Shown here in pieces: positions 34,701 to 46,500 of a stretch of 64,000 nucleotides of DNA. The stretch spans positions 4,014,965 through 4,078,964 of the forward strand of contig NC_020177.2 in NCBI RefSeq assembly GCF_000224145.3. The letters are read 5' to 3'. Position 1 is the stretch's first letter, and each line of letters opens with the position of its first letter. The notes beneath the pieces are model-generated. The model worked only from the letters and a program-made list of their open reading frames with translations. It had not been told where the DNA came from and did not search any database. The DNA is from Ciona intestinalis. Lineage: Eukaryota > Chordata > Ascidiacea > Phlebobranchia > Cionidae. A program made the translations under genes and the position numbers.

Positions 34701-37700
34701 TGGTATTTGTTTCCTGCAGACTACATTAGTATAGAAAACCATAGTTTGTTCCTGTGTAAATATTTTAATGAACTTTTCATGCTTTGAATTACAATAGTAA
34801 ACGAAAAACGGCATTGTTATCACCCATTATCATTATTTACATCGAATATCCAGGCTACAATCGAACTACAGAAAACAATGTCATACACACCATACTCACC
34901 CTAAAAGCTATTTGTTCATTGATGAAAAGATTCTTATCTTCTTTTTCTTCATTAAGGTAAGAAGCAGCAGGTTTCACAATGTTAATTTGTGTTTCCGTAA
35001 AAAACTGAATAATTGTTGTAATTTACTAATATTTTCATTTAAGCAAAGTTGATAGAAAGGTTTTTCAAACAGCAGGAACCATAGTAATGTCAACAGTCCT
35101 ACGTTTCCGTGTTACATCACCCCATATGAACATACCCGGAAACTCGATATTGTTTAACATGCAGACTAACATAAAACGAAATAAATTTTTTGTTCTTTAG
35201 AACAGGATGTGACCAACAATTTAACAAAAACATAAAACAACATATGTTACCAAAGAACACTAAATTTTTACATTAAGTTTAAGCATTAAGTCGTAAGTTC
35301 CTGTAGCAAGACACCATGGGTGTTGTGGTAAATAGAGTTATAGGGCAAATGGGCCAACTTGACCCAAAATACAGGTCCCATGGTGTGCGTTGCTGTAGAA
35401 TCTCACCCATATATTTTAAAACACAAACCTCAGGTATTCTGACACACTTGATGCTTCTATTGTCATACTTTTCATCAATTAGTTTAAAATATGACTTTGT
35501 TAACCTAATAGCTTCTTCATTCTGATCAACAAAAGCCACCGGGAGTAATTCTAAATGTTCGTTTACGAGTGGAGCTCTTGGTTTGTTTTCACCTGAAAAG
35601 TATTGAATTTTAATAAAAACAAGGTAAACTATATATGTTAACCCATTGTTGGTTTATAATGTGAAGAACTGGAAACCACAGGTTTTTGGTGTGTATTCTA
35701 ATCTTTAATGTGCTTCCGTATATATTATATATGTAAAAAAGCTAGTATATGTAAACTCACAGGTATATGTAAAAACTCCAAAATTAATATTTAAATTTAT
35801 TCTTTAATTTAATTATATTTAAATTTATTCCGATAGTCTTAATGTTAAAGCACTTTTGGCAACCTGATGAAAGCCAATTAACAATTACTCTGATAAAGAT
35901 AAACTGAATATTATATCACAAACCAGGTGTATTAAAGTGCATGGAACTTACCTGTTTGAAACAATAGTGGGGAAAATTTTCCATTTGCAAGATGAACTAA
36001 ACAAGGTACAAATGAACATTGGATTTGAGGTAAAAGGAAAGGTAAAAACGTCATGGATGCAAAATCATCTGGAAAAGAGAAAATACTGGTTGGGTGATGA
36101 GTGGTTAGGTATACAAACTGTATAACATGTCTCATATGCACAACGGCAAGCTTAAAACTGACTTAAAAAGTTGACAACTATTTATTGGCAATTGTGTTTA
36201 AATGTATGAGTTTCAGTCTTTCTAACATAATGCAGCCCACCCAGATTTTACTGATATAGCTAAAAATTAATGGAGCATAAAGCAAGTATATAAAAACTAT
36301 AAAACTCTTATTTGTATAGCTATAAAACTACCAACTACAGCGGGCGTGGGCCGAAAAATTTTTAATATGGCATGATAAAAATCTAAATTCATATAGTTTA
36401 TTTTACATTTAATCACTATAGCGTCAAAATTTTGTTGTTAGCAGTAAATTATTAAAATCTGTTGGTGTATTACTATATTATGGGATCACTTGATTAAGCC
36501 TATTTACACAACTGCCCAAGCATGACAAATATACAAATAGTTAGTTGGGCTTCCAGTTCTAAGTATTTAGATGTATACGGTCGAAATATACAGTAAGCAT
36601 GCAGGTACCAACAGCTTCCGTGTGATGGTTAATAATAACAACAACAACAACAACAAGAACAACAATTTCCTGTTCCCATAGTAACAATAACAATCCTTAC
36701 CTTCCGAATACAAAACAATCGGTCGCAGCAGTATGTGACAAAAAAGAAAAAGCAAAAATTTCAATTGATTATTATTCATGTCAAAACCACTTCTTAAATT
36801 CAATGAAAGGGATTCAAAGTCGAGTACCTTAAAAACAAAGACATAACTAAATTAACAAAACAATACCATTTGCGATGAAAGCAGTTAAATTTAATATCAT
36901 TTATAAATTTCTATGTTGATATTATATTTCTATGTTCAGCGACCCCTTTTTTTGTACCCTTTTTTAATGTTACGCTACGCTTTTATGTAAGCAGTACTTT
37001 GTAAAGTTTACGTTCACTACGACAGCGTTTATATACATATGAATAAACCATTCATCCATATATATTTCTTTTCAATGAAGTGAAACACTACCCTTTACTT
37101 CGATTTGCGTTCTTTGTTCAAAGTTGGCTTGGCTTTGTTACTCGGCAGTTTTGTTCAAAGTCATAGTTTATGATTTTGTATGTTTAAATTGTTCTGCTGA
37201 GTTGTTTGGATAAGTTTAATTGTCAGTAAGAGAAAGAGAAAGAATGCTTTATAGAAGAATTTTATATTTTACAAGTTTACAATTGAACACCAATGCACCG
37301 TGTGCTTATTTTTACCCAGATGGGCATACACAACATACTCTTACCATTTCCTTATGTTTACTTTTCAACCATGATAAAAAGTCCTTCGGGAGTTTAAACA
37401 AGTTATCCAAAGCCAATTTCTGCAAAAACTTGATGTGTTTCTTATTTCCAAACACAGAAATAGAACATGCAGCAAGCAGGGATAATGATCCTTCATCTGG
37501 GGGGAATAGACACATATTAAAAATAGTATTATACAGTTTATTTTTAAAGGTTTTTAGTTAGTTAAAGCCAAGAGTTCAAGTCCTTGAGCTTTATATCTGT
37601 TTTATATATATATATATAAATTTAGGACCAAAAAGTTGTAAAAAATTCATAAAGATTAACTTAAATTTTTAAAGGGGTATGATCCAAAATGTTTTTACCT

Positions 37701-38907
37701 GAAATTGGATAACATACAATCGGGAATTCTTTCCTCATCGGTAAAGCTAATACTTGGGTTGGAGTGTCACCTCTACCCCCAACTGCTTTCACCACGTTTA
37801 ATAGATCCTACAAAAAAGAAACTGATCAACAGAAAGGTATGTTTTATTTCATATTTTTAAAGTACTTAAGTCGTAAATGGTGCATTAGTAGGGATGCACA
37901 TTACAGAATTTCGAATCCGTGAGATTCGAATCCTTTTGCATTCGAATCTAATTACGAGATCCGGTATTCTGTTTAATGACGTCATCACACGTCATCTCAT
38001 AAACTTGATTAACAATTTTTAAAACTTAATAATTTTGGGACTTTCGAGAGTAAACGTTTCGCAACGTCTTTTCATAGCCTGCTATACGTTTCATGACGCA
38101 AAAACTACTCAATAGTACAATTTTTGATCATTTTACAGCTCATGATTCAACAAGGCTGCTATAAAAGAGTCTATAAACTGACTTATGTGGGTAAAATTCA
38201 TTTTTCCTATAAATATAAAAAGATTCGAAATTCTAGATTTGGAATTCTAGATTCGAAATAAAGTATTCTAGGATATCCTAGAATACCTAATTATTCCATA
38301 ATGTGCATCCCTATGCATTGGTAATGGATACCTAATTGTACTTTTTAATTGATAGGGTATATAAGGTTAACATGTTATCATGTATGTAAAACAGATATTA
38401 GTAAATGGTATCTTTATGAAGTAATTTGCAACCTTGAATATACTCTGATCAGTCTGATTATAAACTACCATGGCAGAGAAGTGCCATGATTTTATTTTAT
38501 TGCTCAATAGACTTTGACCATGAAATTTATTCTAATACGACCTGAACTTTGGAATCAAGTACATACAGTCTATGGTACAAATAGTTTAAAATAAATTGAT
38601 AAACATATATCTCTTGATTCCGCCTCGGACACTGAAATGTTAAAATTAATTTGTAGGATTTTTAAATTAAATTCATAAGTCATACACTGCAGTAAGCTAA
38701 TATACGAAACAAATTAATTAAAAGACTTGTATGTTAAAGGACTTGACGGAATAAGACAACTTCTGGTATATTGAAAGTAGTGAGTTAAACAATGGGTTGT
38801 ATAGGTCCCAATAGACTTACACAATCCACACACTTTAGTTGGAGTTTTCCATCAGTAGATGAAACATCTCGATGCGCCAACATAACACCATCATCTCTAT
38901 CCATCAT
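31763..38907 (-). CDS. A20/Cezanne-type OTU-fold protein, probably catalytically dead, with A20 zinc fingers
   Basis: At least twelve exons. Exon 1 (38821-38907) starts MMDRDDGVMLAHRDV; next about 37704-37809, 37350-37494, 36709-36828, 35952-36077, 35433-35597, 34911-35010, 34252-34627, then short exons near 33870-33925, 33405-33455, 32785-32925, 32423-32618 and 31763-32097. The OTU part is recognisable: CHILLRPIVLYSE matches CNILRRPIIVISD of A20, and FLPFLLPQIQC ... NGKFSPLL lines up at equal spacing with YLPLHWPAQEC ... SHHFVPLV. The catalytic loop reads GSLSLLAACSISVFG where Cezanne has DGNCLLHAASLGMWG, so Cys is Ser, and the catalytic His is Lys. The C-terminus has two A20-type fingers (CRVDGCLYIAVTLNGLCKEH with His as last ligand, and CCTEGCSNDAISNDVGLCQE, then C). 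The middle (32400-34630) is unrecognised. In relatives these proteins edit ubiquitin chains in NF-kB signalling; a binding-only role is inferred here. The gap at 33815-33864 may hide part of an exon. Confidence 0.75.
33150..33226. repeat. short tandem repeat, AAGTACATTCAAGAATTC type
   Basis: Four to five units of about 18 bases (AGTACATTCAAGAATTCA), AT-rich, within an intron of the A20-like gene. Confidence 0.7.
33692..33733 (-). repeat. isolated unit of the 31-base minisatellite in an intron
   Basis: GACCCAATAATAATACTAAA followed by ATATATACATTGACCCAATA: one full unit and part of a second, about 2.4 kb right of the main array. Confidence 0.85.
33815..33864. other. assembly gap, 50 N
   Basis: Lies in the middle of the A20-like gene next to a small exon (VSVSEVKDESLVPVH), whose 3' side may be lost in the gap. 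Confidence 0.98.
34100..34213 (-). repeat. tRNA-derived SINE, 5'-truncated copy
   Basis: Carries GGACCACTGGGTTTGAGCAA, CTTGCCCAAGGACACATAC and GCAGCGAGCCTTTAACTCGC in family order; the tRNA-like head is cut short. It ends about 40 bases from an exon of the A20-like gene. Confidence 0.65.
35285..35405. repeat. CCATGGGTGTTGTGG / AGGTCCCATGG repeat family, copy
   Basis: Order of words: ACACCATGGGTGTTGTGGTA, GGGCCAACTTGACCCAAA, ACAGGTCCCATGGTGTGC, CTGTAGAATCTCACCCATAT. Related copies lie at 58405-58515 and 58890-59075, with shorter pieces near 5225, 15300, 51490, 52030 and 53800. Family unknown. Confidence 0.6.
36637..36664 (+). repeat. (AAC)n microsatellite
   Basis: Nine AAC-type units with one AAG interruption, in an intron of the A20-like gene. 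Confidence 0.9.
37889..38313. mobile_element. non-autonomous hAT-like DNA transposon with 8-base target duplication
   Basis: 425 bases with inverted ends TAGGGATGCACATTACAGAAT and ATTCCATAATGTGCATCCCTA, flanked by TGCATTAG (37881-37888) and TGCATTGG (38314-38321), 7 of 8 identical. An 8-base duplication with TAGGG-type ends is the hAT hallmark. The inside holds further inverted words (TTCGAATC, GATTCGAA, ATTCTAG) and no reading frame. It sits in the first intron of the A20-like gene. Confidence 0.85.
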
Positions 38908-39260
38908 TTATTTAACTTTAAATAAGTCCATTGCCCTGCTCCCTCTGTTTAAAACAAATGTTGAAAAATAAGCGCAAAACATTTTATAAACATAAGAGAG
39001 GCATAGATATATATTATTATTTAGACATTTAAACTTCACCCTACTTGTTGTAATGCTTATGGATTATTACAGTGCAGAAAATTTAAGGATACACCTGCCC
39101 ACTATGTAGGTAAATCCAGGATTTCTAGCTGGCACTGTAATCTTTGCACATATTGACATACCATTCAAAAAATACTTTATTACATAATTTTTATATTGTT
39201 CCAGCTAAGGGTGCAAGTCTAAATATAATGATACCAATACAGTGCAAATTAAAGGACAAC

Positions 39261-39808
39261 TTTAAATACCGCAGTATACCAATGCCTGTGAAACTAATGT
39301 ATCGCCACATTTACATTGTTATGAGCTGAACAACATAATAAATGTTTATGACATCACAACACATATTAAAACTGTACAAGCATTTATTTATTAATTGAAT
39401 AGTACACAACTATACATATATGTACCGACAAACAAAACATAAAACTAATAAATTACAAAATATCTGTCCCTCTTCCTGTATGTCAGTTCCCAGGTACGTT
39501 CCCAATTAATTTTACCAACGTGGCAGCTCGCAAGCGGCCACGAGTTGCATGCAACAAGGCACCCGTTTTATAACGGTTGTCGTCGATCTCACCGTCAAAG
39601 AGGCACGTGTTTTTACTGCTCTGGCAGTGAAAACCATGTATAGTTGTGTACTATTCAATTAATAAATAAATGCTTGTACAGTTTTAATATGTGTTGTGAT
39701 GTCATAAACATTTATTATGTCGTTCAGCTCATAACAATGTAAATGTGGGCGATACATTAGTTTCACAGGCTTATTGCACTGGGGCACTGGTGTACTGCCG
39801 TATTTAAA
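39261..39808. repeat. large foldback element, ~155-base near-identical arms
   Basis: The left arm 39261-39418 is repeated as its reverse complement at 39635-39808 with very few differences, apart from about 15 extra bases in the right arm. The 216-base centre contains a copy of the GTTATAACG-GTTGTCG repeat family. No coding capacity. It begins about 350 bases upstream of the A20-like start codon. Confidence 0.88.
39520..39605 (+). repeat. GTTATAACGACTGTCGTTG repeat family, copy inside the foldback
   Basis: ACGTGGCAGCTCGCAAGCGG, then AGGCACCCGTTTTATAACGG and TTGTCGTCGATCTCACCGTC match the family order at 22081-22180. It forms the loop of the foldback. Confidence 0.65.
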
Positions 39809-40156
39809 GGGGTCTCAAATTAAATACATTACTCACCATACAGTTAAAGGCACCAGCAATGTCACTTGTACAGAATGAATTTGCATAATGAAACAGTAGA
39901 AACTGACTACACGACTTAAATTTTATTTTGCTGAAACAATTAACATTCACAAATATTTTATTTATACAAAATTCGAGAGAACATATAATACATAGATTCG
40001 GTATATATTACAGAACTCTTTACAGGGTATTCTTGTCCTTGGTGACCAGGGTAATACTGCCGCTGGTGACCAGTAAAAATGTTGGTATCAAAATGTTCCT
40101 TACGTCTTCCTGATACCCGCTGTATAATTTTTGAAAAAACTTGGGCGATCGTATCG

Positions 40157-40545
40157 AAAATTAACTTTGAAAATGCGCGAAATCGTGCTGCGTCATCGTA
40201 TTTTCCACACGAGCCGTCAAAGGTTAGATTATTACGTCATAGAATGCGTATTACCACCTTTGATTTCTACATTACAGATTACGTAATTTGTTAGTTTTTT
40301 GGGGGATTTAGGGGTTAAAAGTAGGGGTTAGGGTTGGGTTAAGGATTAGGGCTTGGGGTTTTCCCTAGCATAAAACAGTGCGAAAATCAAGAATATAACG
40401 TGCTCCTCGTGCTGTAACGTGCGTAATATGTCACTACTGTGACAAAACATATCGCTATTGTAACGTAATAAATGGTTAACCTTACGCAAGTCAAGCGAAT
40501 TACGGTGACGCAGCACGTTTTTGCGCATTTTTAAAGTTAATAATC
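40157..40545. repeat. inverted-repeat element with TTAGGG-like centre
   Basis: Arms: AATTAACTTTGAAAATGCGC ... CGTGCTGCGTCATCGTA at 40157-40200, matched in reverse by TACGGTGACGCAGCACGTTT ... GCGCATTTTTAAAGTTAA at 40500-40543; similarity continues about 50 bases inward on each side. The centre (about 40300-40365) is G-rich with GGGGTTAGGGTTGGGTTAAG. It looks like a MITE whose inside carries telomere-like words. It ends just right of the lipoxygenase stop at 40586. Confidence 0.7.
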
Positions 40546-40585
40546 CACCACATACAAATTAACTTTAAAATTGCGTTGATTTATT

Positions 40586-43500
40586 TTATATCGATATACT
40601 AATAGGAATACGGCCTGGCATAAGATCAATATATGGATATTTTAAATCTTGGTTTCTTCTTTTCAACTCGGTTGCCAGTTTGTCTAATTTTCGTTTAAAC
40701 AAAAACTGAAACTCTAAAACTTCTTCTTCGCTAAACAAACGTTCCGGGAAATCTCCAAGATATATCTACAGTTACATAAACAAAGTATTAGAAACACAAA
40801 ATGGTGCTGTTCCCACTATAGCTATAAATAGGCATAAATTTCTAAAACACTGCTCTTAAACGTATGGCTTACGTTTGAAGGGTAATTCCCGCTTGCTTTA
40901 GAAAAAACAGGAGACCAAAAAATGAAAATCATTGGACCCCCATAAAAATCATGCATTAATAAATATATGAAATATTATTAAATATGCCGAGTTTTGTTTG
41001 CTATAGAGATTGGTGATATTAAAAAAATATCAAAAATTATTTACCTCGTTCTGTGTGAATTCGGAAAGAGAATATGCGAATGAAATAATCAGACTAGATA
41101 CCCTGATCCCTGGAAGGCTGCTCATTATACGTTCCAATGATCCCTGTAGAAATAATAGCTTTTTGTAAAACAGAATTGCAATAGACACATGACGCTAAAA
41201 CGTGACGTAAATTATTTTTGTGTCAGTGATAAACATGAATAACGTCATGCACGCGGTCGTAAGCCTCGTGCCAATACATCATACCATTTTAATGGCAGTT
41301 GGTTCCACAACTGCAAACTAAAGATAAGTCAGGTGTTTACGAATGTCGTAGCGGGCAACTACAGTCGCTAAAACACGTTAAACCCACAACACATAATAAC
41401 CCAAACCGTTATAACTTACAGTCGCTGTACGTGATAATTTGATAGCCTAAGTTTCGTTTTAATGCCGTCTACGCAGAACCATGAGTACTAATTGGTTTCG
41501 TGGAAACAAATTTATTTAAACATTCCGTTTTCCATCAGGGAACTAAAAGCTCGAAGGTCGATACGATAGTTTCACCTTGGTAGCAAATAAGGGTGACGTC
41601 ATTTACACCTTTGTGATAAAACACTGGTTATAGTTTCGTGGAATTCGTCGATAACTTTGTTCGGCGGTCAAATAAAATGACAATGACCTTAATTATATAG
41701 TAGGGGGGGGAGAAGATGAGACACTTTTACCGACAAGTTTTTTTAATTTTCTTTTTACAGACCCCCATTTAATAATAATCAGAAAAATAATGTTGGTGGG
41801 AGACGAGACACCCTTATAGCACATAATATCCAAATATTCTCATCGTGTTTTAAGCAATTACCAACGATGTATGTTCTTTGTTTACTACCAAATGAAACGA
41901 GAAAATTAAAAGAAAGGGTGTCCCGTCTCCACCCTACTACATGTAACATGTTAAAAACTATAGCAGTAGGGCAATGAAAAGAATGTTTAAACTGATTTTC
42001 AATGCGTGCAGTATTATTTCGTGTTATTTACGTATGTTCCTATTTATAAATACACTTAATAATCAAAATTAACAATGATTTTAAACTGTCCCGTCTTACC
42101 CTATGTGTTTTTGAATTTGTAAAACTAAACCTGTTGTGCGAATCGCTAAAAACTCCTCGTGTGTTTTATTATATTTTTGAAATTGTTGTCAATTAATAAA
42201 GGAATGATAGTACTAACATATAGTATTAGTCAAAAACCATTGAATTTGGAAATATTGGGCAATATGTGCTTAAGTGCCCATCTTGCCCCACTCTATAGTA
42301 AACAAAACAAAAAAACAAACAGAGTTGAACAGTTATAGTACTGTGGAGTATAGGGGTGAGTCGGCCTGTTTTTCATTCCCTTTTCTCGTCCAATTTGATA
42401 GTAAACAAAGTATACTTACAGAATTGTATAATCGTATTCCTCTAAAACTCTAAAAGGTGCTGTTTAAAATACGATCAGGAAATATGGGATTTATGTGCTA
42501 AAGGTAAAGGTATTCTTCTTTAACCGACAGTACAATAATACTTTTTGAGTGGCCCATATACAAGGCAAATCATACGTAGCGATTTCGTTTGAAAAGTGTT
42601 CAATATAATAAGTGACGTCAAGTATTCGGAGTTTACGCTGAAAGATGAATCTTTGGTGTCGAGACCCTATTGGTCAATTAAAAAGCGAAACGAGAAACTT
42701 GACGTCATTGAAAAACCCCAAAACTGTTCCGGTTCCCTACACGCACGCGTGGTCGACATGCGTTTAATCACAGCCACGTGCGTTTAACTTTTCCACACCA
42801 CGTGGATAAATAAGGTAATGTTCGAATTGTAGGGTTTTTCGAGAAATAACTTGATTTGAACTGCGGTTTCTGTTCAAATAACCAATGTTCCCGTCTTTTT
42901 ATAAGAGGTATTAAACCAATGGATTAAATGCTTTCTTACTTTTACAAATAATGTGGGCGGCGTGTGTAAAGCGGAACGAAGTGCTGAAAGTATAATATAA
43001 ACTCATTCTAGGGATAGTTTATATCAAAGCAGATTTGTTATTTTAAACTTTATCTTATATCGCGCGGCCTAACGTCTGCAGTTCGTCATTTATTTTATTC
43101 ATTAAAGATTATAGATTGCGCCTACTGGCTTGATTGTTTATCTCCCCGACAAAACAGAACAAGTCTTGTAAGGAAGCAGCAAAACCTAAGAACCCCCTTT
43201 TGTTGTCATTGATGCTTTGTGTGTGACTTCATAGGCAAAATACCAAACGGTAATTGCTTTCACCCATAATGGACTAATGGATAGTTACGTTAATTCCCAA
43301 GTGGGTATGAGGTGAGGTGTATATGAAGCCACTCCATTATATGTTGCGCAATAAGCAAACCCGTGTTATAACTTTTGTTGTCTTGCCACGCGCAGACAAG
43401 TAAGTTGAATTTATCACCGTATTATATTTACCTCGCCACGTTTATGAACAGGCAACACCATGCAACCAGGGGCGTTAGGAATAAACTTGTAAGTCTCACG

Positions 43501-46500
43501 CTGGCCAAAATTGACGGCTGAATGTTGCGCAGAGCTTGTGAATATGATGAGAGTGCAATACCACACCTGAAAAACATCATTTATGACGTTAATAATTATT
43601 ATAGATATGATTTTCTCCTGAAAATTCTCAGAACCACTTGCGTCATGTTTCACCACGTGTTAATAGGCCCTTTGTTATAGAATGCGTCAAACATAGAAAT
43701 ATCATTTACATATGACCACTGTATAAACATTGATCACGAAATGTCTGTTCGGACTCTTGTACAACATACGTCGAAAATGTGTTTACGGCGTGTGGTTGTA
43801 ATATGTTGTAAGGTAGAGGATGATTCAGACATTCATGATTGGTTACTTTCACCACCAATTAAGATATAATACATATATTGCTCCGTCCGGTCACGTTTCA
43901 AACAGAAGGAATGTAACTTCAGTGGTATAACACGGTGTTCTGTTTCATACATTTCGTGCAAGCTTTACGATATATCGCGTGTGTAACTTTTTGGATGTTT
44001 TGCGGTCCATATTAGCGACCACTAGGTTGCAACAACAACACGTGTTTTGACGCTCTTACTTATTAATATGAAGTCTCTTATGATAGTTTTGAGAAATATT
44101 TGCTTAGTGACTGAGTATAGATGTCTTTAAAACTGAAATACTATGTTCCAAGAGCATGGCTTCATAGATTCGAACCCAGTAGTACCCTCATCAAGTCGAT
44201 AAATACATTAAGATTTCAAGAGTCTTAGGTTAAAAGTTATGTAACACTTACCAGCTGCTCGACGGAAACAATATTCTCTGGAGCGCCTCTAGTGTTCCCG
44301 TCTTGCCACCCGAACCCCTCCACAGCGACATCGTGCGCCCAGCCCTGCAGTTCATAATCGTTGACAATGTCCTGGAAAACAAAATGCCGTCAAATGACAT
44401 AATTCCATGATGACGTCACCATGTATAAAAATACGGTATTTGTTTAACTATGTTTACACCCGGTTGATGTTCTGGCGGCGGAAGAATCGTTGGTGCCAAA
44501 AAGTTAACGCGTTTTACCAGAAAAGTGTCATAGTACTGTGGGGGTCAAATAGGAGACTGTTTGCACCTTAATCCTATTTTTCCTGATTGTGTTTTGAACA
44601 ATTAAAAACGTTTTTTTGTGGCTACGGTTATACAATTACGTAAACACTCTTTTTGTTAATGATACGAAGTGCGACGAGGAAAGAGAAAAAAAACATATCC
44701 CATCTTATACAACACCCCAATATATTTTACAATTATATTGAAGCCTATAGTAGCAACAGCAGCATGAAACTTACTTTATCTGACCAGTAATAGTAACGTA
44801 TGACGTCAGACACGTAATCTTGTATGACATTCCAGATTTTGATTGCGTCATCACGGTAATGGTAATTAGGTAGATCCCCACAATCGTCAGTTCCTATAAG
44901 TAAAATATTAATGTTAAAAATAAACTGACGTGACCTTAGATGCAATCTATACCACTGACCGTTTTTCCGAATCATACTCGGGATATCAAGTTGAGAAATA
45001 TCGAAGGTTTTGAAACATTCACGTATGAATGACGAACCACCTGGCAAAGTAAGTTGAATTCATACACTTTGCAATTTTTGGAAGTTAATGAAAGTTTTTA
45101 TAGTTCGAAAAATCCGGGGCCGCGGTACAGTGTTACACGACTGTCGCTGCCTCGCTACAGAAGAATAAATAAGTTACATTCATTTAATTTTAAAATTCGT
45201 AAAGAGATTCCTATTAAAAAAAAGTAAAGAAAAAAATATCCAATCAAAGGGCACGCAGACCGAGTTCGAACACCAGTCAAGGAAGTCAACTTACTCAAGT
45301 GGTTTGATTTGTTCACAAGAGACTTGGGTGGAATAACCAGCACCCTAGCGTCAGTGTTTATATTGGGGACTGTCTTGAGGTGAGGTTGTAACAATTTAAA
45401 CACGGGGTGACAACGTGGGAAGCACCGCAGTGTTGCCACGCTGAAAGTTTCCGAAACTCCATGCGTGTTAAGGAAATGATAATGCCACTGGAAACACAAT
45501 TGTTATAGTTACGTGCGTTATCGGTGGTAGCTGTATAGATTTTCCAAAGAACATTACTCTTCATTGACAAAGAAAAAGTAGTGTAAAGGAATCGTTATTC
45601 TATATTTTTAGTATAAAATATTGCATATTAAAGTTAAAAAAAATACGGTAAAAAGATTAAAAGGTATATTTTTAATATTCACAACGGACGAAGCTCATGC
45701 ATATATTTAAACTATTTATACATACAAGGACTCTTTACCTCGTGGGAACTTTGTAAAGTAGCCCGGAAGTAAATTTTAGCCAACAACCAATCGTAATATT
45801 TATCAGACGGAGTGAAAATAGACTCCGGATCATCTGGGGTAAGTTGGATCGCTATTGGGACAAACTTTCCAGCGTCATTCACACGAAACAATGCAAGACA
45901 ATCAGCACACACGAACGGTTCGCCAGTTTTTGAATCAACATTCCGTTCGACGTTTTTCGTGTAAGTTAGATCGACAATAAATATACGGCCGCCCTGTGAA
46001 GTGGAAGAAGAACTATGGTTAACGAAAGATGGAATCGCTGAAATTATTGCCTACATATAGAAAATACTTTAATCTCTCCGATGTGATAATTAAACAACTT
46101 GGGAGTAATCTCACTCATATGCGCCGTAGAAAAATATTAGGTTAGTGGGATTTTACCAATAAAAGATGGTATATTCGTATACACTAACGCATGTGTTGAT
46201 AAAAATAAATTTCACGTCCAATCTTACAGTGCGAAAAAAAACCTGTAAACTCCTAAAAAGTCATCATATTATTGAGCCTATACCTTTATTTCTTCATCTA
46301 AACTACAATCGGTTGGTAGTTCCTTGATGACATCACTGTCGGTGACGTTGCAGTATTCAGGTAACGTGACGCAGCGTTTCACTACAAGAGGGGAAACCCC
46401 TGTTAGAACCTGACGTCCAAATTCTTCGTCTTGAGTCCAACTAAAACAAATAGGGCTTAAAGTGATCATAGTATTGTATGCTGGTGATAGATAATCCATG

